Assembly (NCBI GenBank): GCA_963817905.1
Contig: CAWFPS010000002.1
Span: forward strand, 992,001-1,056,000
DNA from: VRUE01 sp963817905
GTDB taxonomy: Bacteria; Actinomycetota; Thermoleophilia; Solirubrobacterales; 70-9
Reading direction: 5' to 3'
DNA: 64,000 nucleotides
The translations under genes and the position numbers were made by a program. The notes under the pieces were generated by a model. It was not told the DNA's origin and did not search any database. It saw only the letters and a list, made by a program, of their open reading frames with translations. Shown one piece after another: positions 7,936-16,433 of the stretch. Position 1 is the stretch's first letter. Every line of letters starts with the position of its first letter.

Positions 7936-9432
7936 GTGCTTGCCACGGCGCAGACATTCACCCTCGACGGAATCGTCGCCCGGCCTGTCCGGGTCGAGGT
8001 CGACGTCCATCGCGGCCTGCCCGCCTTCTCGGTCGTCGGGCTGCCCGACGCGGCCGTGCGCGAGGCGCGCGAGCGGGTGCGCTCGGCGCTCGGCAACTGC
8101 GGATTCGAATTTCCGCTCAAGCGGATCGTCGCCAACCTCGCCCCGGCGAGCCTGCGCAAGGCCGGGCCGGGGCTCGACCTGGCGATCGCGGTGGCGCTGC
8201 TCACCGCGTCGGGGCAACTCGCCCTGGACGGAGCGGACTCGACCGCGATGATCGGCGAGCTCGCGCTCGACGGTTCGGTCTCGCCGGTTCCCGGAGTGCT
8301 GGCAATCGCCGAGGCCGCCCGCGAGCACGGTGTCGAGACGATCCTCGTTCCCGCCCCGAACGGGGCCGAGGCCGCGTTGGCCGGCGATATCCGGGTGATC
8401 TGTCTCGACAGCCTGAGCCAGGTCGCGGCACTTGCCGCGGGCGAGTGGGAGCCGCAAACGCCGGAGCCGATGCCGCTGCGGCTGCAGGCCGGTTCCGGCG
8501 GGCCGGACCTCGCCGACCTGCGCGGACAGCGGCACCTGCGCTACGCGCTGGAGGTCGCTGCCGCGGGCGGGCACAGCATGCTGATGGTCGGCCCTCCGGG
8601 TGCCGGCAAGTCGCTCGCCGCCGCTCGCCTGCCCTCGATCCTGCCCGCCCTGGCACCGAGCGAGGGCCTCGAGGTGGCGCGGGTCGCCAGCGCCTGTGGC
8701 CGGCTGGGGGAGGGCGGCGCTAGGGGCAGGCCGTTCCGCGCGCCGCACCACACGATTAGCCCGGCCGGCCTGATCGGCGGCGGCAATCCGCCCAATCCTG
8801 GCGAGGCGACCCTTGCTCACCGTGGCGTCCTCTTCCTCGACGAGCTTTGCGAGTTCCGCCGCGACACCCTGGAGGCGCTGCGGGCGCCCCTGGAGACCGG
8901 CTGGGTCTCGATCGCCCGCGCGGGCTCCTGGCGCCGGCTGCCCTGCCGCTTCATGCTCGTCGCCGCCGCCAATCCGTGCCCCTGTGGGCGTGGCGAGACC
9001 GATCCCGAGTGCAACTGCGCGCCACTCGCGGTGCAGCGCTACCAGTCGCGCCTCAGCGGAGCGCTGGCCGATCGGATCGACGTCCTCGCCGCGATTCGCC
9101 AGCCCTCGGCGGCGGAGATCGCCGGGCCGCCGGGGGAGGCCTCGGGTGATGTGCGCAAGCGGGTCAGCGCCGCCCGCGAGCGCCAGGAACAGCGGCTCGG
9201 CGCCGGTCGCTGCAACGCCGAGATGTCGCCGGCGGAGGTCCGCGAGTGCGCGCTCACCGGCGAGGCGGGGGCGCTGCTCGCCGACGCCTACTCGCGGCGC
9301 CGCCTCAGCGGTCGCGCCCACGACCGGGTCCTGCGGCTGGCCCAGACGGTCGCCGACCTCGCCGGCGCCGATGCGGTCGACCACGAGCAGATGGCCCAGG
9401 CCCTGCAACTGCGCCGCAGGGATCAGCAATGA
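7936..9432 (+). CDS. comM: ComM/YifB family AAA+ ATPase (Mg-chelatase-like)
   Basis: A 498-residue protein with an N-terminal Lon-protease-like fold (VHRGLPAFSVVGLPDAAVREARERV) and a Mg-chelatase-type AAA+ domain with Walker A GPPGAGKS and Walker B GVLFLDEL. A Cys-rich insert (ANPCPCGRGETDPECNC) is typical. ComM homologues act as helicases promoting branch migration during natural transformation. The GTG at 7936 matches the family N-terminus. It overlaps dprA by four bases (ATGA), so the two competence-type genes are coupled. Confidence 0.95.
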   Translation: MLATAQTFTLDGIVARPVRVEVDVHRGLPAFSVVGLPDAAVREARERVRSALGNCGFEFPLKRIVANLAPASLRKAGPGLDLAIAVALLTASGQLALDGADSTAMIGELALDGSVSPVPGVLAIAEAAREHGVETILVPAPNGAEAALAGDIRVICLDSLSQVAALAAGEWEPQTPEPMPLRLQAGSGGPDLADLRGQRHLRYALEVAAAGGHSMLMVGPPGAGKSLAAARLPSILPALAPSEGLEVARVASACGRLGEGGARGRPFRAPHHTISPAGLIGGGNPPNPGEATLAHRGVLFLDELCEFRRDTLEALRAPLETGWVSIARAGSWRRLPCRFMLVAAANPCPCGRGETDPECNCAPLAVQRYQSRLSGALADRIDVLAAIRQPSAAEIAGPPGEASGDVRKRVSAARERQEQRLGAGRCNAEMSPAEVRECALTGEAGALLADAYSRRRLSGRAHDRVLRLAQTVADLAGADAVDHEQMAQALQLRRRDQQ

Positions 9433-10562
9433 GCGAGCCGAGCGCCTGCCCGGAATGCCTGCGGCGCTCGCGGCTGCTCGCCCACCTGGCCCCCTACATC
9501 GAGAAGATCGCCACCGGCGCGCCCGGCTCACGCTCGCCCGAACTTCTGCGCCTCTCCAACGAGGACCTGGCCGCGGCGGCGGCGCCGAACGTGGCGACCC
9601 AGATCCTCACCCAGGTGGCCGCGGTGCCCGAGCGACAGCTCCGCGACGACCTGTGCGCCGCCCAGTGCTGGGCCTGCTGTCGCCACCACCCGCGCTTTCC
9701 GGCCGGCCTGCACGACGCTCCCGATGCGCCCTGGGCTTTGATCGGGCGCGGCGACCCGGCACTGCTGGACCGCCTCCAACCCGACGGCGCGATTACCGTC
9801 GTCGGTGCCAGGCGGGCCAGCACCTACGGGCGCGAGGTGGCGCGCGAGCTCAGCCGCGAGCTGACCGCTGCCGGCCTGCTTGTCGTCAGCGGCCTCGCCT
9901 TCGGCATCGACGCCTGCGCCCATCGCGGCGCACTGGAGACCGGCACCACCGTCGCCGTGCTCGGCTGCGGAGCCGACGTCGCCTACCCGGCCTCCCACCG
10001 CTCGCTCTGGCGGCAGATCGGCGAACGCGGCCTGATCCTCTCCGAGCTGCCGCCGGGAACCGGGGCTTGGCGCTGGACCTTCCCGGCGCGTAACCGGATC
10101 ATGGCGGCGCTGGCGGGGATGACTGTGGTTGTCGAGGCCGCGCAGCGTTCCGGCTCGCTGATCACGGCCGACCTCGCCGCTGACCTCGGTCGGGACCTCG
10201 GCGCCGTGCCCGGCCCGGTCAACTCGCGCGGTTCCGCCGGTACCAACGATTTGCTGGCGGGCGGCGCCTGCCTAATCCGCGATGCCCAGGACGTCCTCGA
10301 CGCGATGCTCGGCCCGGGCATCCGCAAGGCCGAGCGCTGCGGTGCCGCGATCGACCCCGAGCTGGTCGCCGTGCTGGCGGCTGTGGAGGAGGGCGAGGAG
10401 ACCTGCGACGCGGTCGCCGCCGCCCTCGACCTCACCGGTGCCGAAGCGGCGTCGGCCCTGGCGACCCTGGAGGCTCTCGGCTACCTAGCCTGCTCCCTCG
10501 TCGGCTCTTACGCCCGAACTCTGCTTGTGGCTCCCGGAGATTCGGGAAATGAGCGGCGATAG
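9429..10562 (+). CDS. dprA: DNA-processing protein DprA (Smf)
   Basis: A 377-residue DprA that binds incoming single-stranded DNA and loads RecA. The Rossmann core is clear: ITVVGARRASTYGREVAREL, VVSGLAFGIDACAH, LILSELPPGTG, RNRIMAALA and VEAAQRSGSLITA. A C-terminal winged-helix-like domain follows. The N-terminal 90 residues carry CPEC and CAAQCWACC, which could bind a metal; I would not expect this in every DprA. The gene is coupled to comM. Confidence 0.94.
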   Translation: MSEPSACPECLRRSRLLAHLAPYIEKIATGAPGSRSPELLRLSNEDLAAAAAPNVATQILTQVAAVPERQLRDDLCAAQCWACCRHHPRFPAGLHDAPDAPWALIGRGDPALLDRLQPDGAITVVGARRASTYGREVARELSRELTAAGLLVVSGLAFGIDACAHRGALETGTTVAVLGCGADVAYPASHRSLWRQIGERGLILSELPPGTGAWRWTFPARNRIMAALAGMTVVVEAAQRSGSLITADLAADLGRDLGAVPGPVNSRGSAGTNDLLAGGACLIRDAQDVLDAMLGPGIRKAERCGAAIDPELVAVLAAVEEGEETCDAVAAALDLTGAEAASALATLEALGYLACSLVGSYARTLLVAPGDSGNERR

Positions 10563-10767
10563 CGCGTGGCTTCCAGCGGAACACGAGGTCGCCTTTGTCG
10601 CTGCCTGGTCGAGCGTTGGGGCGGTCTGTGGGTATCTGGTCTGGGCCGCTGCCGACTGGTGGGAGCCGGACCGGCGAAGGGATGTTGGACGGTGGATGCA
10701 GATTGGCGCCGGCTTTACGGGAGCGACAGCGCTCGCATGGGTATTGGCCGGCGTGGTGCTCCACTAG
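10549..10767 (+). CDS. Small two-helix membrane protein
   Basis: A 72-residue hypothetical protein with two hydrophobic stretches (VAFVAAWSSVGAVCGYLVWAA and a C-terminal helix from about residue 50). It overlaps the dprA end by 14 bases. I do not recognise a family. It may be a real membrane protein or a chance reading frame in GC-rich DNA; the hydrophobic pattern favours a real gene. Confidence 0.4.
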   Translation: MSGDSAWLPAEHEVAFVAAWSSVGAVCGYLVWAAADWWEPDRRRDVGRWMQIGAGFTGATALAWVLAGVVLH

Positions 10768-10782
10768 GATTGGTGAGCGCGT

Positions 10783-11037
10783 ATGCGAAACACGATCCGG
10801 CCGCGAATATTCTTTGGATTTCTGTTTTCCGTGACGGTTGGTGTCTCGCTGGCGGTTGCCTCAAGCGCTTGGGGGTGGTCGGAATCGACAATCTTCTTCG
10901 CGGGTCTCGCCATCTCAGCGGCCGTCGGGTTTTTCCTAACGCCGCTGGTCATGCTTCCGACCGACGTCCTGCGCCACCCCCGCAAGGCATTCCTGGCGGG
11001 CGCTCCGGCGCGTGCTCAAAGGCGACGGCGAAGCTGA
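10783..11037 (+). CDS. Small membrane protein upstream of thiD
   Basis: An 84-residue protein with two predicted membrane helices (RIFFGFLFSVTVGVSLAVAS and one around residues 38-58) and a basic C-terminus ending RAQRRRRS. The family is unknown. Its TGA stop overlaps the apparent CTG start of thiD (CTGA, 11034-11037), which suggests translational coupling. A small membrane protein ahead of a thiamine gene could hint at transport, but the sequence does not support a specific role. Confidence 0.5.
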   Translation: MRNTIRPRIFFGFLFSVTVGVSLAVASSAWGWSESTIFFAGLAISAAVGFFLTPLVMLPTDVLRHPRKAFLAGAPARAQRRRRS

Positions 11038-11822
11038 GCGACGGCCGTGTCCCAGCGGTGCTCTCGATCGCCGGGTCGGATTCCGGTGGTGGAGCGGGTG
11101 TTCAGGCGGACCTGAAGGCGTTCGCACGGTGCGGCGTGCACGGGATGACCGCGATCACGGCGATCACGGCGCAGAGCACGATCGGCGTGGAGGCGATCGA
11201 ACCCGTCTCGGCGGAGATGATCGTCGCCCAGGTTGGGGCGGTGGCGGAAGACATCGGGGTCGACGCGGTGAAGATCGGGATGCTGGGAACGGCGGAGACG
11301 GTCGACGCCGTGGCCGAGGCTCTGCGCTTCGTCGGCGACGCCCCCGTGGTGATCGACCCGGTGATGGTCGCCGAGAGCGGCGCGGTGCTGCTCGATGAGG
11401 AGGCGCGGGCGGCGCTGGTCGAGCGGCTCCTGCCGCTGGCCACAGTGGTCACACCGAACATTCCTGAGGCACGGGCACTGGCGGGGGCAGGGGAGCGCGA
11501 CTCTCAGGAGGATCTGGCGCGCGAGGTGCTCGCGCTCGGCCCGAGGGCGGTGGTCGTCACCGGTGGCCACAGCGAGCGCATCGTCGACCTCTTCTTCGAC
11601 GGTCGCGAATCGGCCGAGATCCCCGGTGAACGCCACCCCGACGGTGCCGCACACGGCTCCGGCTGCACCCACTCCTCGGCCCTCGCCGCCTACCTGGCGC
11701 TCGGCGAGGAGCCGCTGGCGGCGGCGCGCAAGGCGCGCGAGATCGCCTCGGCGGCGGTAGCGAACGGGCTGCGCGAGATCGGCGCCGGCCCCGGGCCGGT
11801 CGACGTCTTCGGCCTTTCTTGA
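11034..11822 (+). CDS. thiD: Hydroxymethylpyrimidine/phosphomethylpyrimidine kinase
   Basis: A ribokinase-fold enzyme that phosphorylates HMP and HMP-P in thiamine synthesis. The motifs are AVLSIAGSDSGGGAGVQADLKAF, VKIGMLGT, VVIDPVMVAESGA, VTPNIPEA and the anion-hole motif HGSGCTHSSALAAYLALG. No ATG or TTG fits the conserved start. CTG at 11034 (overlapping the preceding stop) gives a normal N-terminus, while GTG at 11058 would start inside the first beta strand. I prefer CTG. Confidence 0.9.
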   Translation: MSDGRVPAVLSIAGSDSGGGAGVQADLKAFARCGVHGMTAITAITAQSTIGVEAIEPVSAEMIVAQVGAVAEDIGVDAVKIGMLGTAETVDAVAEALRFVGDAPVVIDPVMVAESGAVLLDEEARAALVERLLPLATVVTPNIPEARALAGAGERDSQEDLAREVLALGPRAVVVTGGHSERIVDLFFDGRESAEIPGERHPDGAAHGSGCTHSSALAAYLALGEEPLAAARKAREIASAAVANGLREIGAGPGPVDVFGLS

Positions 11823-11878
11823 AAGGTTGTGGACAGCATCGCGACCACAATTCGTCGAGCAACCACCCGGCGGGCCGC

Positions 11879-11884
11879 TAGATT
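11879..11884 (+). promoter_or_regulatory. Candidate -10 box of ilvD
   Basis: TAGATT lies six bases before the ilvD ATG at 11891, which fits a leaderless transcript. Confidence 0.4.
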
Positions 11885-11890
11885 TCGGCG

Positions 11891-13585
11891 ATGAGCTCAA
11901 ACGGCGCCACCACGACCAAGCTGCCCCGTCCCCGCTCGGCCACCGTCTTCGACGGTCCCGACCGCGCCCACGCACGCGCCTACATGAAGGGCGTTGGCTT
12001 TGACGACGACGCGCTCAGCCGACCGACGATCGGCATCGCCAACACCTGGACCGAGGCGATGCCCTGCAACTTCCACCTGCGCGGCCTAGCCGAGCATGTC
12101 AAGGAGGGCGTCCGGGCGGCCGGCGGCACGCCGATGGAGTTCAACACGGTGGCGATCTCGGACGGGATCACGATGGGCACTCAGGGGATGAAGGCCTCGC
12201 TGGTCAGCCGCGAGGTGATTGCCGACTCGATCGAGTTGATGGCGCGCGGGTACCAGTTCGACGCGATCGTCGCCCTCTGTGCATGCGACAAGACGATCCC
12301 GGGTTGCGCGATGGCGCTGGCCCGGCTCGACGTGCCCTCAGTCGTCCTCTACGGCGGCTCGATCGCCCCCGGTCGCTGGCACGGGCGCGACGTGACGATC
12401 CTCGACATCTTCGAGGCGATCGGGGCCCACAACGCCGGCGAGATGACCGACGAGGAACTGAACGAGCTGGAGGGAGTCGCCAGCCCCGGTGCCGGGGCCT
12501 GTGGCGGCCAGTTCACCGCCAACACCATGGCCTGTGCCTTCGAGGCGCTCGGGATCAGCGCCGGCGGCTCGGCGATGGTGCCGGCCGAAGACGGCGAGAA
12601 GAGCAGCGTGGCGGAGCGGATCGGCGAGCTTGTGCTCAAGGTCCTGGTTGAGGACATCAGGCCGAGCAAGGTGATCACCCGCGACTCGCTGGAGAACGCG
12701 ATCGCCTGCGTCTGCGCCTCGGGCGGCTCGACCAACGCCGTCCTGCACCTGATCGCCCTGGCCAGGGAGCTCGACATCGAGCTGGCGATGGCGGACTTCG
12801 AGCGGATCTCCCGGGCGACGCCGCTTTTCGCCGACCTCAAGCCCGGCGGGCGCTTTGTCGCAACCGATCTCTACGCCGCCGGCGGGGTGCCGCTCGTGCT
12901 CAAGCGCCTGGCCGAATCCGGCGGCCTCCATACTGACGCGCTCACGGTCACCGGCAAGACGATCGGCGAGGTCGCGAGCGAGGCGAGCGAGGCGCCCGGA
13001 CAGGTGGTCGTACGCTCGCTCGACAATCCGCTCAAGGCCGAAGGCGGCCTGGCAATCCTCGGCGGCAACCTCGCCCCTGAAGGTGCGGTGGTCAAGCTGG
13101 CGGGGACCGAGCGCACCCAGCAGACCGGCCCGGCCCGCGTCTTCGAGTCCGAAGAGAAGTGCTTCCGCGCGGTCAAGGACCAGCAGATCAACCCCGGCGA
13201 CATCGTCGTGATCCGTAACGAGGGCCCGGTCGGCGGGCCCGGCATGCGCGAGATGCTCCAGGTCACCGCTGCGATCGTCGGCGAGGGCCTGGGCGAGAGC
13301 GTGGCGATGGTCACCGATGGGCGCTTCTCCGGTGCCACCCGCGGCCTGATGATCGGCCACGTCGCCCCCGAGGCCGCAAAGGGCGGCCCGATCGCGGCGA
13401 TCCGCGAGGGCGACGAGGTCACCGTGGACATAGACGGCCGCCGCCTCGAAGTGAGCCTCACCGACGAGGAGATCGCCAAGCGAGTCGGCGAATACGAGGT
13501 CCCACCATCTCCTTTCGGCAAGGGCGTGATGGAGAAGTACTCCGCCACGGTCTCATCGGCGGCGCACGGCGCCGTCACCGGCTGA
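11891..13585 (+). CDS. ilvD: Dihydroxy-acid dehydratase
   Basis: A 564-residue IlvD that dehydrates dihydroxy acids in valine, leucine and isoleucine synthesis using an iron-sulfur cluster. Cluster- and metal-binding segments are visible: IGIANTWTEAMPCN, CACDKTIPGC and GACGGQFTANTMACAFEALG. GGNLAPEGAVVKLAG and VTDGRFSGATRGLMIGHVAPEA mark the C-terminal domain. The length is normal. It is convergent with the following hydrolase, with a two-base gap. Confidence 0.97.
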   Translation: MSSNGATTTKLPRPRSATVFDGPDRAHARAYMKGVGFDDDALSRPTIGIANTWTEAMPCNFHLRGLAEHVKEGVRAAGGTPMEFNTVAISDGITMGTQGMKASLVSREVIADSIELMARGYQFDAIVALCACDKTIPGCAMALARLDVPSVVLYGGSIAPGRWHGRDVTILDIFEAIGAHNAGEMTDEELNELEGVASPGAGACGGQFTANTMACAFEALGISAGGSAMVPAEDGEKSSVAERIGELVLKVLVEDIRPSKVITRDSLENAIACVCASGGSTNAVLHLIALARELDIELAMADFERISRATPLFADLKPGGRFVATDLYAAGGVPLVLKRLAESGGLHTDALTVTGKTIGEVASEASEAPGQVVVRSLDNPLKAEGGLAILGGNLAPEGAVVKLAGTERTQQTGPARVFESEEKCFRAVKDQQINPGDIVVIRNEGPVGGPGMREMLQVTAAIVGEGLGESVAMVTDGRFSGATRGLMIGHVAPEAAKGGPIAAIREGDEVTVDIDGRRLEVSLTDEEIAKRVGEYEVPPSPFGKGVMEKYSATVSSAAHGAVTG

Positions 13586-13587
13586 CC

Positions 13588-14460
13588 TCAGGCGAGGAAC
13601 TCTTCGAGCACCCGGTTGAAGCGCCCGGGTCGCTCCAGCTGCGGTACGTGTCCCGTGCGCTCGAAGATCTCCAGGCGTGAATGGGGAATCCGCCGGTGGT
13701 AGCTGAGCGCGGCCGCCGACGGGATTACCCAGTCGTCGGTGCCCCAGACGATCATCGTTGGGATCTCGATCTCTTCGAGGCGGTCGCGGGCGTCGTATTC
13801 GATCACCGCGTCGAGGGCGTCGGCGAAACCGGGGCAGGGAACGCCTGAGGCCATCTGCTCCCAGAGCAGCTCCTTGCCCAGCCGGTCGGGGTAGCGGATC
13901 GCGAAGCGGAACATCAGGTAGCGGGCCCGCCGGTGGGTGACGAAGAAGCGCGCCGCCGCGCCGAAGGGTCGGCCGAAGGTGTCCCAGGCCTGTGAGGTCG
14001 CCGTGCCGCGCTGGTGCGGCAGCCATGTGTTGATGAAGCCCGCCGCCGAGACAAGGACCAGGTGGCTGAAGCGGCTCGGCTCGGAGAGCACGGCCTCGGC
14101 GGCGACCAAGCCGCCCATCGAGTTGCCGACCAATGTCACCCCGGCGCCGATGTCCAGCTTCTCGCAGAAGTCGTGCAGCATCCGCCCATAGGCGGGCATG
14201 TCGATCGTCCAGGAGGGCATCGGGCTGGCACCGAAGCCGGGCAGGTCCAGGGCGATGACGCGATGGCTGCGGCTGAAGTCGGGGAGATTTTCCAGCCAGG
14301 CCTGCCAGGAGCTGGTCAGGCCATGGACGAAGACGATCGGCTCGCCCTCGCCCACGTCGACGTAGTTGACCGTCGCGCCGGGCAGCTCGAGCCGGTGCAG
14401 GTGCGGCCGCCAGTCAAGCTGCAGCCACTCGGGGTTGGGGTTGCCGTAATCGTCAGGCAT
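13588..14460 (-). CDS. Alpha/beta-fold hydrolase
   Basis: A 290-residue alpha/beta hydrolase. The oxyanion-hole motif VFVHGLTSSWQAW and the nucleophile elbow GNSMGG are clear. The acid (VWGTDDWVIP) and histidine (TGHVPQLERP) complete a Ser-Asp-His triad. The substrate cannot be read from the sequence; the overall pattern resembles C-C hydrolases and epoxide-hydrolase relatives. The ATG at 14460 overlaps the end of the upstream cyclo-ligase-like gene by eight bases, so the two form an operon on the minus strand. Confidence 0.85.
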   Translation of the reverse strand: MPDDYGNPNPEWLQLDWRPHLHRLELPGATVNYVDVGEGEPIVFVHGLTSSWQAWLENLPDFSRSHRVIALDLPGFGASPMPSWTIDMPAYGRMLHDFCEKLDIGAGVTLVGNSMGGLVAAEAVLSEPSRFSHLVLVSAAGFINTWLPHQRGTATSQAWDTFGRPFGAAARFFVTHRRARYLMFRFAIRYPDRLGKELLWEQMASGVPCPGFADALDAVIEYDARDRLEEIEIPTMIVWGTDDWVIPSAAALSYHRRIPHSRLEIFERTGHVPQLERPGRFNRVLEEFLA

Positions 14461-15175
14461 AGCCCATACGTTCAAGTATGGGTATTTCGCGTATCTGCGG
14501 CGGTTGCAGGTGGTCCCAGAGGATGCCGCGCGGGCGCTCGTACTGGCGCTCCACCTCAATCACGGCCCGCGGGGTGGCGATCATGTCGACCGGCAGGTCG
14601 TGCGCGGTCATCATCAGGTGCTGGCGCAGCACCTGGGTGGGGTGGACCGTCGTCGCCACCGTGGTGTGGCTGTCGATCTTGCCGGCGTCGATCAGGATCC
14701 CGTACTCGAGGTCTGAGTAGCCGCCGCCCTTGCCGACCCGGGCGCCGCTGAGGTTGACCGCGACCGAGCCGCAGAGGACGAAGTCGATCTCCGGCAGCTC
14801 GTCGAGGGCGACGACGCGGCCATGCTTGAGCGCGCCCTTGATCGTCGCCGCCTCTTTCACCGCCCGTTTGGAGAGCTTCTTCGGGTCGAGCACGCGGAAG
14901 GGGTGTGGGTCGCGCAGGCGGGGCACGGCCATGATCACGGTCTTGCCCTCCTCGAGCGCGATCCGGCGCACGTAGGTCTGCGGCGAGTCGGGATTTGCCT
15001 TGATCACGCGGGCGCGCTTCCAGAGTCGCTGCCCGGCGAGCTTTTCCGCGGCGAGCTTGGCGCCGGCGAAATTGGGGATGCGTCCGTCAGCGCCGGGGAA
15101 GCGCGAGACGCCCTCGCGATCCATCGCCTTCCAGACGTTTTTGCGAACTGTGTCCTTGCTGGCCTTGGGCGGCAC
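14453..15175 (-). CDS. 5-formyltetrahydrofolate cyclo-ligase family protein
   Basis: A 240-residue protein of the 5-FCL fold, with the GKGGGYSDLEYGILID segment near its C-terminal half where the family has its phosphate-binding GxGxGYYD motif, and HPTQVL downstream. Classic enzymes are about 190 residues, so this longer form may be a distant relative rather than a true cyclo-ligase. The GTG at 15175 gives a protein starting MPPKASKDTVRKNVW. It is coupled to the downstream hydrolase. An alternative reading is a methenyltetrahydrofolate-synthase-domain protein of unknown substrate. Confidence 0.75.
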   Translation of the reverse strand: MPPKASKDTVRKNVWKAMDREGVSRFPGADGRIPNFAGAKLAAEKLAGQRLWKRARVIKANPDSPQTYVRRIALEEGKTVIMAVPRLRDPHPFRVLDPKKLSKRAVKEAATIKGALKHGRVVALDELPEIDFVLCGSVAVNLSGARVGKGGGYSDLEYGILIDAGKIDSHTTVATTVHPTQVLRQHLMMTAHDLPVDMIATPRAVIEVERQYERPRGILWDHLQPPQIREIPILERMGYA

Positions 15176-15233
15176 CGCTGAAACATATCCGCCGCGCTAC
15201 CCGAAATCCGCCGAGCCCGTCGGCTCACAGCCG

Positions 15234-15239
15234 TAGGAT
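15234..15239 (+). promoter_or_regulatory. Candidate -10 box of the L,D-transpeptidase gene
   Basis: TAGGAT lies eight bases before the ATG at 15248, with no obvious ribosome site between. A leaderless start is plausible. Confidence 0.4.
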
Positions 15240-15247
15240 TTAGTGAG

Positions 15248-16285
15248 ATGGGCCGCAAGACCCAAATCGCGATCGCCTCGATCGCTGCTCTGTTGCTCGT
15301 CCTGATCGGGGTCGGCTACGCCTACGACAGCACGCAGAAGGACAAGATCGCCGATGGCGTGACCGTCGCCGGGGTCGACGTCGGCGGCATGGACGAAGCC
15401 GAAGCCAAGGCCGCGGTGCGGCGCCAGCTGCTCGGCCCGCTGCGCCACTCGCTGCGGGTCGGCTACGACGGGCACAGTTGGGAGATCTCGGGCAAGAGAC
15501 TGAAGCTGCACGCTGACGTCGACGCGGCGGTCGAACAGGCGCTGGCGGAAAGCCGGGAGGGGGGATTGCCGGGGCGGCTAGTCCGCTACGTCACCGGCGG
15601 CAACGTCGACGAGCAGGTTTCGGCGGACGTCACCTACTCGAAAGCCGCGATCAACCGCTTCGTCCGCCACGTCGCCGGCGAGGTCGGCCGCGAGGCCACG
15701 GACGCGACCATCGACGCGAGCGGCGACTCGCTCAACGTGGTGCCGGCCAAGAACGGCCGCAAGCTGCGCGACGACCTGCTCACCCGCCAGCTGCGCGCGG
15801 CCGTGCTCAACGCCGATGCCGATCACACGATCGCCGCCCGCACCCATTACATCGAGCCGGAAGTCACCAGCAAGGAAGTGGCCTCCGCCTATCCGTCGTA
15901 CTTGACGCTCGACCGCTCCACCTTCACCCTGCGGCTCTGGAAGAACCTGAAGCTGGCCAAGACCTACACGGTCGCGGTCGGCCAGGAAGGGCTGGAAACG
16001 CCGGAAGGGCTCTACGACATTCAGGAAAAGGAAGAAAATCCTTCCTGGCACGTCCCCGACTCCGCCTGGGCGGGGGACCTGGCCGGCCAGGTGATCCCGC
16101 CGGGACCGGCCGACCCGATCAAGGCGCGCTGGATGGGAATCTTCGAAGGGGCCGGAATCCACGGCACCGAAGAGACCTCCTCGCTCGGCTCCGCCGCCTC
16201 CCACGGCTGCGTGCGGATGGCGATTCCCGACGTGGAAGAACTGTACGACCAGGTCGAAGTCGGGACCCCCATCTACATCGGCTGA
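15248..16285 (+). CDS. L,D-transpeptidase (YkuD domain) with N-terminal membrane anchor
   Basis: A 345-residue envelope enzyme. An N-terminal helix (residues about 7-25) anchors or exports it, followed by domains of the peptidoglycan-binding-4 type (TVAGVDVGGMDEAEAKAAV). The C-terminal YkuD domain has IHGTEE and the catalytic SHGCVRM box. Such enzymes make 3-3 cross-links in peptidoglycan or attach proteins to it. The gene is single and followed by a large inverted repeat that starts at its last base. Confidence 0.93.
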   Translation: MGRKTQIAIASIAALLLVLIGVGYAYDSTQKDKIADGVTVAGVDVGGMDEAEAKAAVRRQLLGPLRHSLRVGYDGHSWEISGKRLKLHADVDAAVEQALAESREGGLPGRLVRYVTGGNVDEQVSADVTYSKAAINRFVRHVAGEVGREATDATIDASGDSLNVVPAKNGRKLRDDLLTRQLRAAVLNADADHTIAARTHYIEPEVTSKEVASAYPSYLTLDRSTFTLRLWKNLKLAKTYTVAVGQEGLETPEGLYDIQEKEENPSWHVPDSAWAGDLAGQVIPPGPADPIKARWMGIFEGAGIHGTEETSSLGSAASHGCVRMAIPDVEELYDQVEVGTPIYIG

Positions 16286-16396
16286 GGACGGTCCCGGCAG
16301 GGGTTCCGCTTAACTTTTTGGAAGATTGCCAACGGCCTTGCGAGGGGCCTGGTTGACCAAAAAGTACAAGACGCTCCACCCCTGCCGGGACCGTCC
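16286..16396 (+). repeat. 111-bp element with perfect 19-bp terminal inverted repeats
   Basis: ggacggtcccggcaggggt (16286-16304) is the exact reverse complement of 16378-16396. Nested inside, actttttgg pairs with ccaaaaagt, and a central ggcc..ggcc pair follows, so the whole unit can fold into one long hairpin. It sits between the transpeptidase stop and the Xer recombinase gene. It could be a MITE-like element, a bidirectional terminator or a recombination target. Confidence 0.8.
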
Positions 16397-16433
16397 TTGG
16401 AGGCACTCCAGGTGTCGCGGCGAACCTTGTCCA

